Of a DNA stretch of 64,000 bases, positions 52,742 through 62,800 are shown piece by piece (position 1 is the stretch's first letter; every line of letters begins with the position of its first letter). The translations under genes were made by a program, and so were the position numbers. The stretch is taken from assembly GCA_030068145.1 (NCBI GenBank), contig JAPJBO010000198.1, forward strand, positions 1 through 64,000, in the 5' to 3' direction. A model generated the notes under the pieces. The model was not told the DNA's origin. It saw nothing but the letters and a program-made list of their open reading frames with translations, and did no database searches. Source of the stretch: Diplonema papillatum. Lineage: Eukaryota; Euglenozoa; Diplonemea; Diplonemida; Diplonemidae.

Positions 52742-53712
52742 GACTGAAAAAAGAATGCTTTACACCTCTCACCCGAACTCTAACCTCTGTTGCAGCCAAA
52801 ACGTGGACTGTCGACCTTTCTCTGCGAAAGGATAGACGCCTGGACTGCGACCAACACCTCCCGAACGTTCAACACTCTTTGCTGTTGGACGTTCTTCCTC
52901 TCCTGTTTAGCCCCGCGCGCAGAATAACCGCAACTAACGTTCTGTATTCCAAGCAGAAAAGGCTGCCATGAGCGTGGCCAAAAAAAGGTCGTTTCCAGTT
53001 CCCGTTGCTTCCGTTTCTCTGGTTCTTCGCGCATGGACTGCACCTGGCGGCCGCGGGCTGTGGTAGCTGACGATGAAGAGCGAATGCAGCTCAACTTGAG
53101 GAAGCTTGGCGTATTGGAAATGGCTATACTCGAAAGAAACTTAACAGTTTAGAAAGACCCAGAAAGGGCCCTCTTTTGCCGCCCTAAAACGCTCCGAGAA
53201 GCCAGAGAAAGTGGTCGGATGCTCATTTCGGCTCGAATAATGGCCGCGGCATGCGAAACCAAGGAACGATCACCTTCACAGTGCGATTCCGTAAGGAAAT
53301 CTTTGTACCCGTTGGAGGCAATACGGGGTGGTACGAGAGGCTCTCTTCCGACTTGCAAACCACACGTGCCGAGTACGGGGAAAGGGCGGGGAGAGACCCA
53401 GAAGCGTTGTGACAAGTTGCCAGGCCGAGTCCTTTGCTGACAGTTCCAAGTCTGTTCTGCTGACTGCTGTTTCGCCAGATAGTAGGCAGGGCGTCCATCG
53501 CTCGAGGTGGGTCCATCGCTCGAGGTGGATACAATTGACGGAGATACGAACCAACGCTAGCAATAGCAGCGGTGTGCGGATGAAACAGGTCCATCGAGCG
53601 ATAGCACACAATTTCAAGTCGGTGCAAGCCCGCAAGAGCTTCTGCCCTATCAGCTTTTGACGGTAGTGTAGTGGACTACCGTGGCTGTAACGGTAAGGGT
53701 CCTTAAATAGAA

Positions 53713-53761
<49 letters not shown>

Positions 53762-53927
53762 GACCTGTTCTCTCAGCGCTGACATTCAGGGCACTGGGCA
53801 GAAGTCACATTCCACTTGGCACCGCTGTGATGAAGCGAAATGCTGGACCAGCTCTTCAATCGGCTCCCTTGCAGGATTTACCTCGAAGACTTTAACACAC
53901 ATACCCCACACTTTCTCCCGAAGAAAC
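52742..53927. other. LEA 9-10 intergenic region
   Basis: A weakened version of the LEA 3' region (ACTCTAACCTCTGTTGCAG), then unique sequence with a tandem GGTCCATCGCTCGAGGTGG near 53507-53528. No gene. The leader element CTTGCAGGATTTACC lies at 53869. Confidence 0.5.
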
Positions 53928-54785
53928 ATGTCTCACCAGAACAAGACCGTGACTGAGCAGGTTCAAGAGGTTGCGCAGAACACTTGGGACGCCACGAAGA
54001 ACACGGCGGCCAACGCGACGGAATCCGTTCAGAACATGTTCTCAGCTGGTCAGGAAAAGGCAGCAGACACAGCAAAGAACGCACGTGAGAAGACGGGAGA
54101 CAGCCTTGACAAAGCGGGACAGAAGGTGAAGCCCGATTCTGAGAAGACGATGACCGAAAAGGTGTCCGAGTCGGCACAGAACACGTGGGACGCCACGAAG
54201 AACACGGCAGCAAACGTGACTGAATCTGTACAGAACATGTTCTCCGCTGGTCAAGACAAAGCAGAAGAAACAGCTGACAAGGCTGGACGCAAGATGAAGC
54301 CCGAATCCGAGAAGAGCGTGACGGAGAAGGTGCAAGACGGCGCGAAGGACACGTGGGAGTCTGCAAAGGACACAGCAGACCAGGCAGGGCGCAAGATGAA
54401 GCCTGAGTCGGAAAAGACGATGGGCGACAAGGCGAAGGACACGTGGGATGCCACGAAGAACTCTGCTCAGAACGCGTCAGACAAGGCCGGTGAACAGATG
54501 GACAAGGCCGGACGTGCGGTGAAGCCTGAATCCGAGAAGACGATTGGAGACAAGGCGAAGGACACGTGGGATGCCACGAAGAACTCGGCTCAAAACGCGT
54601 CAGACAAGGCCAGTGAACAGATGGACAAGGCTGGACGTGCCGTGAAGCCTGAGTCTCAGAAGACGATGGGCGACAAGGCAAAGGACACGTGGGATGCCAC
54701 GAAGAACTCTGCTCAGAACGTGTCTGACGCCGTGCAGTCGAAGGTGCAGGAAACCCAGAAGGCTGCTCAGTCGAAGTCCAGCTGA
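53928..54785 (+). CDS. LEA-like repeat protein 10 (most diverged)
   Basis: 285 residues. The first 47 residues match the other copies; the middle is different: AKNAREKTGDSLDKAGQKVK, TEKVSESAQNTWDATKNTAA and TEKVQDGAKDTWESAKDTAD, with AGRKMKPESEK units. The last 130 residues return to the standard modules. The mixture of old-looking middle and homogenised ends fits either an ancestral copy partly converted by its neighbours or a recombinant. Ends SKSS, like copy 9. Confidence 0.75.
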   Translation: MSHQNKTVTEQVQEVAQNTWDATKNTAANATESVQNMFSAGQEKAADTAKNAREKTGDSLDKAGQKVKPDSEKTMTEKVSESAQNTWDATKNTAANVTESVQNMFSAGQDKAEETADKAGRKMKPESEKSVTEKVQDGAKDTWESAKDTADQAGRKMKPESEKTMGDKAKDTWDATKNSAQNASDKAGEQMDKAGRAVKPESEKTIGDKAKDTWDATKNSAQNASDKASEQMDKAGRAVKPESQKTMGDKAKDTWDATKNSAQNVSDAVQSKVQETQKAAQSKSS

Positions 54786-56437
54786 GCGAACAATGAAAAC
54801 GAAAAAAAACCACCAATCTGTACGCCCATTCGGGATCGTCGGAAACACAAAACACGTTGTTTACTTCTCTCTAACCCTCTTTAAGTAGCGGCCGGCTGCC
54901 ATCCTTTCCTTTACGAACAAGGTTCGGACGCCCAGGCTGCGACTAATCCACCCTTCCAGTGTTCGACGCGTTTCTTACTGCGTGTCGACGCTCTTCCTCT
55001 CCTGTTTGTGCGTGCTGTTGAGTGATGGCGACGCAAATGCTGTTCGTTCTCTCTGCTTTTATGTTCTTACATACGCGCCAGCTTGGAAGGAATTGCTCGA
55101 CGAAGCTGCCATTTGTTTTGGTTCTAGCTATCCCGAGGGAAACTTCGGAGTGAACCAGCTACTAGATTGTTCGATGGGTCTTTCGCCCCTATACCCAGCT
55201 TTGACGAGCGATTTGCACGTCAACACCGCAACGGACCTCCACCAGGGTTTCCCCCGGCTTCGTCCTATCCAGGCATAGTTCACCATCTTTCGGGTCAGCA
55301 TTCGGATGAGGTGTACCTTTCCCAAAGGTGGCATCTCAGTGTGGCCCCCCCCAATGAAGAAGGAGAAGAAGAAAAGAAAAAGGCCGCTCCTGGTCCAGGA
55401 ACGTGACGGTCAACCACAGCTTGCAAAGCTTGAGTCGGGGGCAACACAGTGCCACAACCCCGTCCGCTCTGCCCTGTGGCTGACCGTCTCGGCGAGCTTG
55501 TGTTCAGCGCGAGCGCCAAGCCCGAGGTGCGCCATGCCTTGATGCTTTAGTTTGGGGAATCGGTAGCCACTTGACCCGTGGGCCCGTGGCTCTGCAGTAC
55601 CGCCGAACACGTGAAGCTTGGCTCCCGTGTAGCAGGCTTTCCCTGGTCATGAGTGAAAAAACAACAACACGGTAACTTTGGAAGCTTGAGATCCGAGGAC
55701 AGGAGAATAGAAGCTCACAGAACAGCGACAATGTCCGTGTGTGTTTGAGGCTACGTACAAAACTACAAAAACGTGCGCACCAAAGAAACAACCCGCATTC
55801 ATATAGCCCTGACTTGCTCCAAGAGAACCCATTAAAATCCGGGAATCTCGAGCGAACTTTAATTCTAAAAAAAACAACTTGTAGCACGTGGGGGACCCAA
55901 GACTACACTCCACGAAGGAATGTACTTGGTGTCGGTCACAAACAGTCCCGGACATGGCTAGCCATAACCCATATCGAAAGCGTGCACTAAATATACAACC
56001 CGTAACCATATAGCCCTTTCTTGCTCTAAGAGAACCCATTCATGAACGGTCACACGGAGACCCTAAACCCCGGAATTTCAAGCGAACTTTAACTCTAAAA
56101 CGATATTCGCGGTGCATGGTTGGAGAGCCGCGTTGCGAGCGAATGTAACCCGATGAGTACATGGGTAGCACACTTGGTTACCGTAACTTCAACTTCGAAC
56201 CTCGAACAGTGCTATAACAGTCACCGACCCCCCAATTTGAGCTCAGTGCCCTGTTTGCACAGCCTCCGATCCCTTCAAAGCAGCAAGGGGGACAAAGAGC
56301 GGAAAAGGCACGCAGGGGGGAGCGGAAGGGGCTCCCACTGTTGTTCTCCACCCCTGCCTGACCACCACCGCAGAGTTCCTGCCAGTGATGTTTTTTGTAC
56401 CCTCCGTGCCGTGTCAACAGATTTAGACCCGCATTTG
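54786..56437. other. spacer between LEA-like cluster and minus-strand gene
   Basis: Contains the duplicate of 47469-47580 (at 55187-55292), a pair of near-repeats at about 55803-55868 and 56006-56100 (TTGCTC[C/T]AAGAGAACCCATT, GCGAACTTTAA[T/C]TCTAAAA), and from 56206 an old copy of the segment that precedes the GTPase gene. No gene called. Confidence 0.55.
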
Positions 56438-56475
56438 CTACCCATCATCACAGTGGTAGCACACTTGGTTACCGT
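56206..56475 (+). repeat. old copy of the GTPase upstream segment
   Basis: CCGACCCCCCAATTTGAGCT, GGGGGACAAAG, CTCCCACTGTTGTTCTCC, CTGCCAGTGATGTT and GTAGCACACTTGGTTACCGT occur in the same order as at 59250-59640. It overlaps the 3' end of the minus-strand gene. Confidence 0.75.
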
Positions 56476-59080
56476 AACTTACTTCTTCCGGAGAAAACTC
56501 GTGAAGTCTTCCGGGTTCTCTAACAGCGGGGGCTGGTATGGTGCAGCAAGATTCGGCGATTTCCGCAGGGGGGGCTAAAACGTCCAGCTTCCTCCGGATG
56601 CATCGAATTTCGGCGTTCAGCCTTCGTCTCTGCTCTACATCGGCTTCGCCCCGTGCTACCATCCTTCGGTGAAGAGCTTTCTGCAGGCACAGGACGGTGT
56701 CGAGCGTCGCGAACCATTCGTTGCAGAGAGCGAGTCGCGCTTCGATGACGATCTTCTCGCTGTCGGAATCTGCGCAAAGCCTCATCCCCTGAGCGTAGTC
56801 TTCGCTGATCTCCGCTCGCAGCGAGTCTGGCATCAGACTCGCGACTGTCGCGACGTAGCGACACAGCACCGCTGTCGTCCAGACGTTGTTCGCCTCGCTG
56901 CTCACGACGTCGCGGAACGGCATCACGTGATACGCCATGCTCACCGCCAGTTCGGTCACGTTTGTCGTTATCCGCGCCTCATCGAGCGTCATCTTCAGCG
57001 CCACCTCCGCCATCGCTCGCACTGCGGAGACGCTCTCGTCGTCGCCGGCGATTCCCGAATCGACGCGCTCTCGAACGTACGTCGCGATCTTGAAGAAGAG
57101 AAGTTCGAGGTCCGCGTCGCGCTCGTGCAGCGACGCCAGTTCTTCGCCGGTGACGTCGACCTCTTTCACGACTTTGATGGTCGTCGCCGCCGCGTTCTTC
57201 GCGGCGCTCTTCGCAGCGTTCTTCGAATCGTCGAATGCATCTGACAGTTTGTTCCTCGGCACGAACTTCGCCTTCGGCTCGACGACTGCGTCTTTTGAAG
57301 CGTCAAACGCATCTGACAGCTTGTTCCTCGGCACGAACTTTGCCTTCGGCCCGACGACTTCGTCTTTCTTCGACGAATCTTTCGCGCTCGACTCGCCGTT
57401 TGCCTTTGTCGGCTCTGGCGTTCTTTCAGCGCCGTTCAGGCGCGCCTCGGCAGCCGTGCCTTTCGTCTCCGCGGCGTTGGACGTTCGCTTCGGCTTCGTG
57501 CCTTTCGTCTGCATCTTCTTCGCGTTCAGCTTCGCTGCTTTCGACGAGTTCGCGGCGTCGTCCGCTCGCGACTCGACGTTCGGTTCCGATTTTTCTTCGC
57601 CGTTTCGACGCGCGCCGACGACGACATCGCTACCCTTCGCTTTCGTTGCGCTCTCTGCCGGCGTCTCTTCTGCTGCCGGCGTCTCGAGCGGCGCTGTGCG
57701 GACCGGCGCCGTCTGCTCTTCCTTCGGAGTTAACGCGCCTTCTTCTGCAACGGTGACCGTCGAAGCGCCCTGCGTCGCTGCTTGCATCATCGTCGGCGCG
57801 ATGTTCGCCGTCGTCAGCATCTCACGGTTGAAGCTCGCTTTCTTCGCCTGTTGCTTCGTCGCATCGTCTGCGAGCAGCTCCGGCGATTCTTTCGCTGTCT
57901 CTTCGGCGGCGCTCTCTTCGAGAAGATCTTCATGATGCGACGACTCTTCCGCGTCTGACTGTTCGTCTTCACGACGCATTTTCGTCTTCGCCGTCTCCGG
58001 CTGAGGCGTTTCCGTAGCGAAGTCGTCCATGTTCACTTCTTCGTCCACGTCAGCAGCGTTGCGCGCTTCTCTTGCTCGCACTTTTGCTCCGGCGCGACAA
58101 TTCTTCTTCTTTTCGCCGTGCTGCTTCTTCGCGTCGTCGCTTTTCTTCTCTCCGCGCCCGCCGCGTCCGCCTCCGCGACCTCTGCCACTCCGCTGTTGTC
58201 CGCGACCGGACGAAGGTTCGGGCGCGCCGCCGTTCTTCAGCGCGTTCACCTCTCTTCTTAGCCCCTCCTCGAATCGCCGCTTCGTCCTGTAGACGCTGTC
58301 GAGAAGGCTGTCTCGCCTTGTCGCGTTTCCTTCGCCGCTGAGAGCTTTCATGATCGCGTCGATCAGTTCTTTCATCACCTTCTTGTGTATCATCGCAACG
58401 CTCTCCTCTCGCACCCACTGCGGGCTCGGGACGAAGATGCCGAAAGAAGCGCGCGTCCCGGCTTTCGTCGACTCCGCGATCGCCGTTTTCGCGCAGTCTT
58501 CGAAGAGGCCTCTCAGTTGCTGATCGGGGAAGCACGCCAAGACGCGAAGTAGCTCCTCGCTGCTGTCGAAGCAAACCGCGTCGTTGGACTCCACCTCGAC
58601 GGTGCCTCCTGCAGTCGCGGGGACGCCGAATGCTCCGACTGTCGTCACGTCAGTGACTTTATCCGGGGACGCGACCGTCACCGCGATCGTAGCACTTCGC
58701 TTTTGCGACGCCCCGATGATCTTCAGCAGAACTGCTATCGATTCGCCGTCGATGGCGTTCTTCTCGTTCGCATCATTCGTCTGCTCGCGAGGCCCGCCGG
58801 TGCAGTAGCAACTGTACCGATTGGCGGGCTCGTATTCTGCGAACTTGCTTGCGACGTCCTCGGCATTCGACAACACAAGGTGCTGCGAAACGCCAAGGTT
58901 GTGCACTGCTGGTGCGACGCGTTTGCCTTTCGATCTGCAAGGTCCCGACACGTCTTTCCCGATGTACGGATGCGCTTCGTCTTCGTTGCCGTCTACGCGT
59001 CCAAACGTGCCGTTTCGCGCTTCGTTCAGAAGTGCGTTCAGATGTACGTTATCCGTGCGTACGTCCTCGATGTGTGTTAA
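56438..59080 (-). CDS. unrecognised large RGG-containing protein, 5' end incomplete
   Basis: An 880-codon open frame with clearly protein-like sequence from its first codons (THIEDVRTDNVHLNALLNEA), but no ATG before about codon 225 and an in-frame TAG just upstream (59081-59083). A spliced 5' exon is likely; the ATG at 59126 is in another frame. Order of parts: a globular N-terminal third (SSEELLRVLACFPDQQLRGL); an RGG box (GRGQQRSGRGRGGGRGGRG); a long Lys/Glu/Ala-rich disordered middle; a tandem duplicate of PKAKFVPRNKLSDAFD; and a helical C-terminal domain of about 230 residues. RGG boxes usually bind RNA. The last 15 codons lie in a dispersed repeat and begin with a consensus donor GTAAGT (56482-56477), so the true 3' end may also be spliced. 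Family unknown. Confidence 0.65.
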   Translation of the reverse strand, partial: LTHIEDVRTDNVHLNALLNEARNGTFGRVDGNEDEAHPYIGKDVSGPCRSKGKRVAPAVHNLGVSQHLVLSNAEDVASKFAEYEPANRYSCYCTGGPREQTNDANEKNAIDGESIAVLLKIIGASQKRSATIAVTVASPDKVTDVTTVGAFGVPATAGGTVEVESNDAVCFDSSEELLRVLACFPDQQLRGLFEDCAKTAIAESTKAGTRASFGIFVPSPQWVREESVAMIHKKVMKELIDAIMKALSGEGNATRRDSLLDSVYRTKRRFEEGLRREVNALKNGGAPEPSSGRGQQRSGRGRGGGRGGRGEKKSDDAKKQHGEKKKNCRAGAKVRAREARNAADVDEEVNMDDFATETPQPETAKTKMRREDEQSDAEESSHHEDLLEESAAEETAKESPELLADDATKQQAKKASFNREMLTTANIAPTMMQAATQGASTVTVAEEGALTPKEEQTAPVRTAPLETPAAEETPAESATKAKGSDVVVGARRNGEEKSEPNVESRADDAANSSKAAKLNAKKMQTKGTKPKRTSNAAETKGTAAEARLNGAERTPEPTKANGESSAKDSSKKDEVVGPKAKFVPRNKLSDAFDASKDAVVEPKAKFVPRNKLSDAFDDSKNAAKSAAKNAAATTIKVVKEVDVTGEELASLHERDADLELLFFKIATYVRERVDSGIAGDDESVSAVRAMAEVALKMTLDEARITTNVTELAVSMAYHVMPFRDVVSSEANNVWTTAVLCRYVATVASLMPDSLRAEISEDYAQGMRLCADSDSEKIVIEARLALCNEWFATLDTVLCLQKALHRRMVARGEADVEQRRRLNAEIRCIRRKLDVLAPPAEIAESCCTIPAPAVREPGRLHEFSPEEVSYGNQVCYHCDDG

Positions 59081-59249
59081 CTATCGCCTCTGCGAACAAG
59101 GGGCGAACGGTGCATCGTTCAGTCATTGTAGCTGTCTGTGCTGGTCGAAAGATCAATAAAGTACAGAAACTGTAGCTTTCAAATCGTTTTTTTTTTTTTT
59201 TGCTTCGTCATTTTCACCGTCATTGATCTTGAGTTGGTGCAGGGACTAT

Positions 59250-59590
59250 AATAACAGTCAACGACCCCCCAATTTGAGCTCAGTGCCCCTGCCCTACACT
59301 CGCGGTGTACGGTTGGAGTACCAACCGTGCCAACCCCTTAAAACCAGCAGGGGGACAAAGCGAGGAAAAGGCAGCAGGAGCGGAAGGGGCACGACCCCCC
59401 CTCCCACTGTTGTTCTCCGCCCACCCCCCCTCTGGCCGACCGCGCTGAGCTCCACCGGCGCGTGTCCAGCGACGATCCCCCGGCGCTCGGCGCGGCAGTC
59501 GAGCCTGAAGGAAGCCAACTTCCCGCCAGTGATGTTGTTAGTACCCACCGTGCAGTGTCAACAGGAATAGACCCGCAATTGCTAGCGAAC
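59250..59590 (+). pseudogene. truncated 5' copy of the GTPase gene
   Basis: It repeats the upstream segment of the GTPase gene (CAGTCAACGACCCCCCAATT, CCCACTGTTGTTCTCCGCCC) and then, after a deletion that removes the start codon, a coding stretch (GCTGAGCTCCACCGGCGCGT to AGCCTGAAGGAAGCC) matching 60052-60125. It then diverges into sequence shared with the older copy at 56380-56475. Confidence 0.8.
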
Positions 59591-59654
59591 ACAACCCCTT
59601 CGGTCACATTGGTGGCACACTTGGTTACCGTAACTTCGAACCTCGAAAAGTGCT

Positions 59655-59872
59655 ATACTAACAGTCAACGACCCCCCAATACCCCCAATTTGAGCTCAGT
59701 GCCTCTGCCCCACAGTCGCCGACCCCTTAAAACCAGCAGGGGGACAAAGCAAGGAAAAGGCAACAGGAGCGGAAGGGGCACGACCCCCCCTCCCACTGTT
59801 GTTCTCCGCCCACCCCCCCTCTGGCAGACAGTCCTGTCCTGCCTGACCATTGAAAACTAAACATTTCCCCGC
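59655..59872 (+). promoter_or_regulatory. candidate promoter/leader region of the GTPase gene
   Basis: The segment directly upstream of the ATG is the third copy of the CAACGACCCCCCAATTTGAG unit and is followed by CTCTGGCAGACAGTCCTG and a 30-bp A/C-rich leader. Its repeated retention upstream of gene and gene fragment suggests a regulatory or leader sequence, but no known box is identifiable. Confidence 0.35.
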
Positions 59873-62800
59873 ATGGGGCAGTGCTGCCTGCCCCCGGTGA
59901 AGAAGCCCGACCAGGACGAAGCGGACGCGTACGCGCCGCCGGCGTCGGCTCCCAATGACGAAACGGTGAAGCAGCTGCAGGAGCAGGTCATGCAGCTGAC
60001 GCAGATGATGCAGAAGCAAGCCGAGGAGCGCGAGCAGGAGAAGGCCGACCGCGCTGAGCTCCACCGGCGCGTGTCCAGCGACGACCCCCCCCGCCGCTCG
60101 GCGCGGCAGTCGAGCCTGAAGGAAGCCCAGCACACCCCCGTCGCCAAAGCCCTCCCGCCGCCCGACGATCCAGGACACCCGCCGTACACCCCGGAACCGA
60201 CCAACCTGCTGGCACCGCCCATGGAGGGCGGGGCCACCACGATGACGATGGCCTCGCCGTCGTCGTCCGACGGGTTCCCCTCCCACTTCTCCCCGCAGCA
60301 GGCAGCCCCGGAGCCGGGCGAAGCCGCCGGCCAGCACGCGCTCGGCCCGGTCAACTCGACCGGCGGCGGCAGCAGCGGCAGCAACCACAACAACGGCGAG
60401 CCGAGCCTGTCGAGGCTGAGCTCGAAGCGGAGTCTCCCGGGGGCGTCGGCGCCGTCGATTCTGAAGACCCGGTACCCGGCCGCGCCGCCGCCGCCGCCGG
60501 CCGCTCCGCCGCTGCCCGTGCAGGAGGACGGCAACTTCGCGTTCGAGGTGAAGAAGTACAACTACAACGAGCACACAAAGGCACCGCCCCCGGATCCAAC
60601 GCGCCCAAGCGCAGACCGAGTGCGAACGCTCCTCCTCATAGGGGAGACCGGCAGCGGGAAGAGTACATTGATCAACGCGATGGCGAACTACGCCGCCGGG
60701 GTGCAGTACAACGACAAGGTGCGGTACAAGCTGGTGGAAGAGCCCGAGAAGGACCAGGCGTTCTCGCAGACGCAGACCGTGACGAGCTACCACGTGTGGG
60801 TGGCGAAGAACTCGTTCACGCTGCGCCTGATCGACACGCCCGGGTTCGGCGACACGAGCGGCGTCGAGCGGGACGAAGCGATCACGAAGGAAATCTACGA
60901 GTTCCTCCAGAAAGAGGATGAGATCCACGGGGTCTGCTTCGTCGCCGCCGCGTCTCTCCCGCGGCTGACCGTGACGCAGCAGTACATCATCAACAAGGTG
61001 CTGACGATGTTCGGGACCGACGCGGTCGAAAACATCTACTTGCTGGTCACCTTCGCCGACGGAAAGCGCGCGCAGGTACTGTCCGCTATCAAAGCGAGCG
61101 GATTCCCGTACAACGAGAACCACGGCTTCCACTTCAACAACTCGGCCCTCTTCGCGCAGGGCGCGGATCGAAACGAGTACAGCAGGAACTTCTGGCAGAT
61201 GGGGCAGCATTCCCTCGAAAAGTTCTTCTTGAACCTGTCCTCGAAGGAGCCGTTCAACCTCGGGAAGACGAAGGACGTCATCGCAACGCAGAAGAAGCTG
61301 CAGAACTACGTCGCGTCGATCACGCCGCAGGTGACTATCGGGCTGTCGAAGATCGACAACTTGAAGAAGATCCTCGACGACATCAAAGTCAACCGCGACA
61401 AGATCAACGAGAACAAGGACTACTACTACAGGGAAACGATCCCGAAGGTCGAGAGGCTGCTCAAGCAGCCGGGGACGTACAACACGCAGTGCCTGAAGTG
61501 CTCGTACAACTGCCACCACGACTGCACGCGGTCGAACGATGACGACAAGCAGTACTGCTGCGCGATGGATAGCAACGGGAACTGCACCGTGTGTCCCGAC
61601 AAATGCCACTGGACGGATCACGCGAACCTCGATTACTACTTCGAGTGGAGCGTGCAGACCGTGCAGAGGCAGTACGACACCAAGAAGCTGCAGCTGACGG
61701 CGGCGAAGGACGGCCTGTCCCGCAGCGAAGCTTTGAAGAACAGCATCCTCAACGAGCTGCAGAACGTCTACGACACCGTGCACAACCTCATGACCTCCAT
61801 CCACCAAGCGGTATGCCAGTCAACAACATGTCCCCCCTGGGCAGGGAAATAGCTTCGCTACTTTTTGCTGGCTTCACAGCAGAATCTCTTCCAGCTACTT
61901 CTTCGAAGCTTTGTAAATTCATCCGACCAACCATTGCAAGTCACTTCTTCGAAGCTTTGCTGATTCCTCTGACCAGGCATCACAAACTACCTTCGAAGCT
62001 TTGCAAGTTCCTCTGACCAAGCATCACAACTTCTTCGCCACTTCTTCGAAGCTTTGCTGATTTCCCTGACCAAAAAAACGTCAAAGCTCAGATTTTTACC
62101 CGCCCTACTCTCCCCCGCAGCACGCGAAACTCGACGAAATCGCTCTCCGGCCCACGAACATGAAATTCGCCGACTACCTGCGGCTGTTGATTGAGCAAGA
62201 AAAGCTCCACAAACGCCCCGGGTTCGACGGTCGCATCGAGCAGCTGCACCTGATGCTGGACCAGGCGAAGATCCGGCAGGACATCGTGTCCAACAAGTAC
62301 GACCCCGTGAAGGAGTGGAAGGTCAACGTCGAAAAGGAGCTCGAAACGTTCTCGAGCTGGGAGGCGCAGAAGCAGGCGGAGGCTGGTCCGGATCAACAGG
62401 AGGACGCCGGCGACGACTCCAGCAGCGACAGCGACGACACTTCGTCGTCGGGCAGCGGCGGCATCGCGGTGAACTTCCACACGGCCAGTCAATGGCTGGC
62501 GGAGCAGGAAGAATCGCAGTCCCCGGAGCAGCACGGCGACCCGCACATTTCCATGGGAAACCCCCCGAACCACTCGACGCCCGTTCGCAGCCAGTACCGG
62601 CAGCAGCGCACAGCCCAGCAACCCGCCAATGGTGGTGCGTACAACGCCGTCGACCATTATGTGGCCCAGCCTCAGCTCTCCCTCGAGGCGCAGCGCATTG
62701 CGGCCGGGCCAACCGCGGGGACCGCCGTGTTCCAGCGGCCGATCGACACGCCGCTGCCGCAGCAGAAGCACACGGAGATCACCGTGACCAAGGCGAACGC

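Noticed and set aside
41640-53990. Kinetoplastid-like polycistronic transcription with leader trans-splicing, suggested by same-strand tandem genes with CAG acceptor-like motifs
   Set aside because: The GTPase gene has an ordinary cis intron and the neighbouring genes lie on both strands, so the motif is kept only as a candidate splice or promoter element.
37035-54785. Large minus-strand ORFs (Pro/Ser/Cys/Arg-rich repeats) opposite the LEA-like genes
   Set aside because: They are antisense shadows of the 123-bp modules: composition is implausible and boundaries are not conserved, whereas the plus-strand frame keeps a common start and stop.
59696-61807. Minus-strand 703-codon ORF opposite the GTPase
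   Set aside because: The plus strand shows real GTPase motifs; the minus frame is a Val/Arg/Leu-rich shadow.
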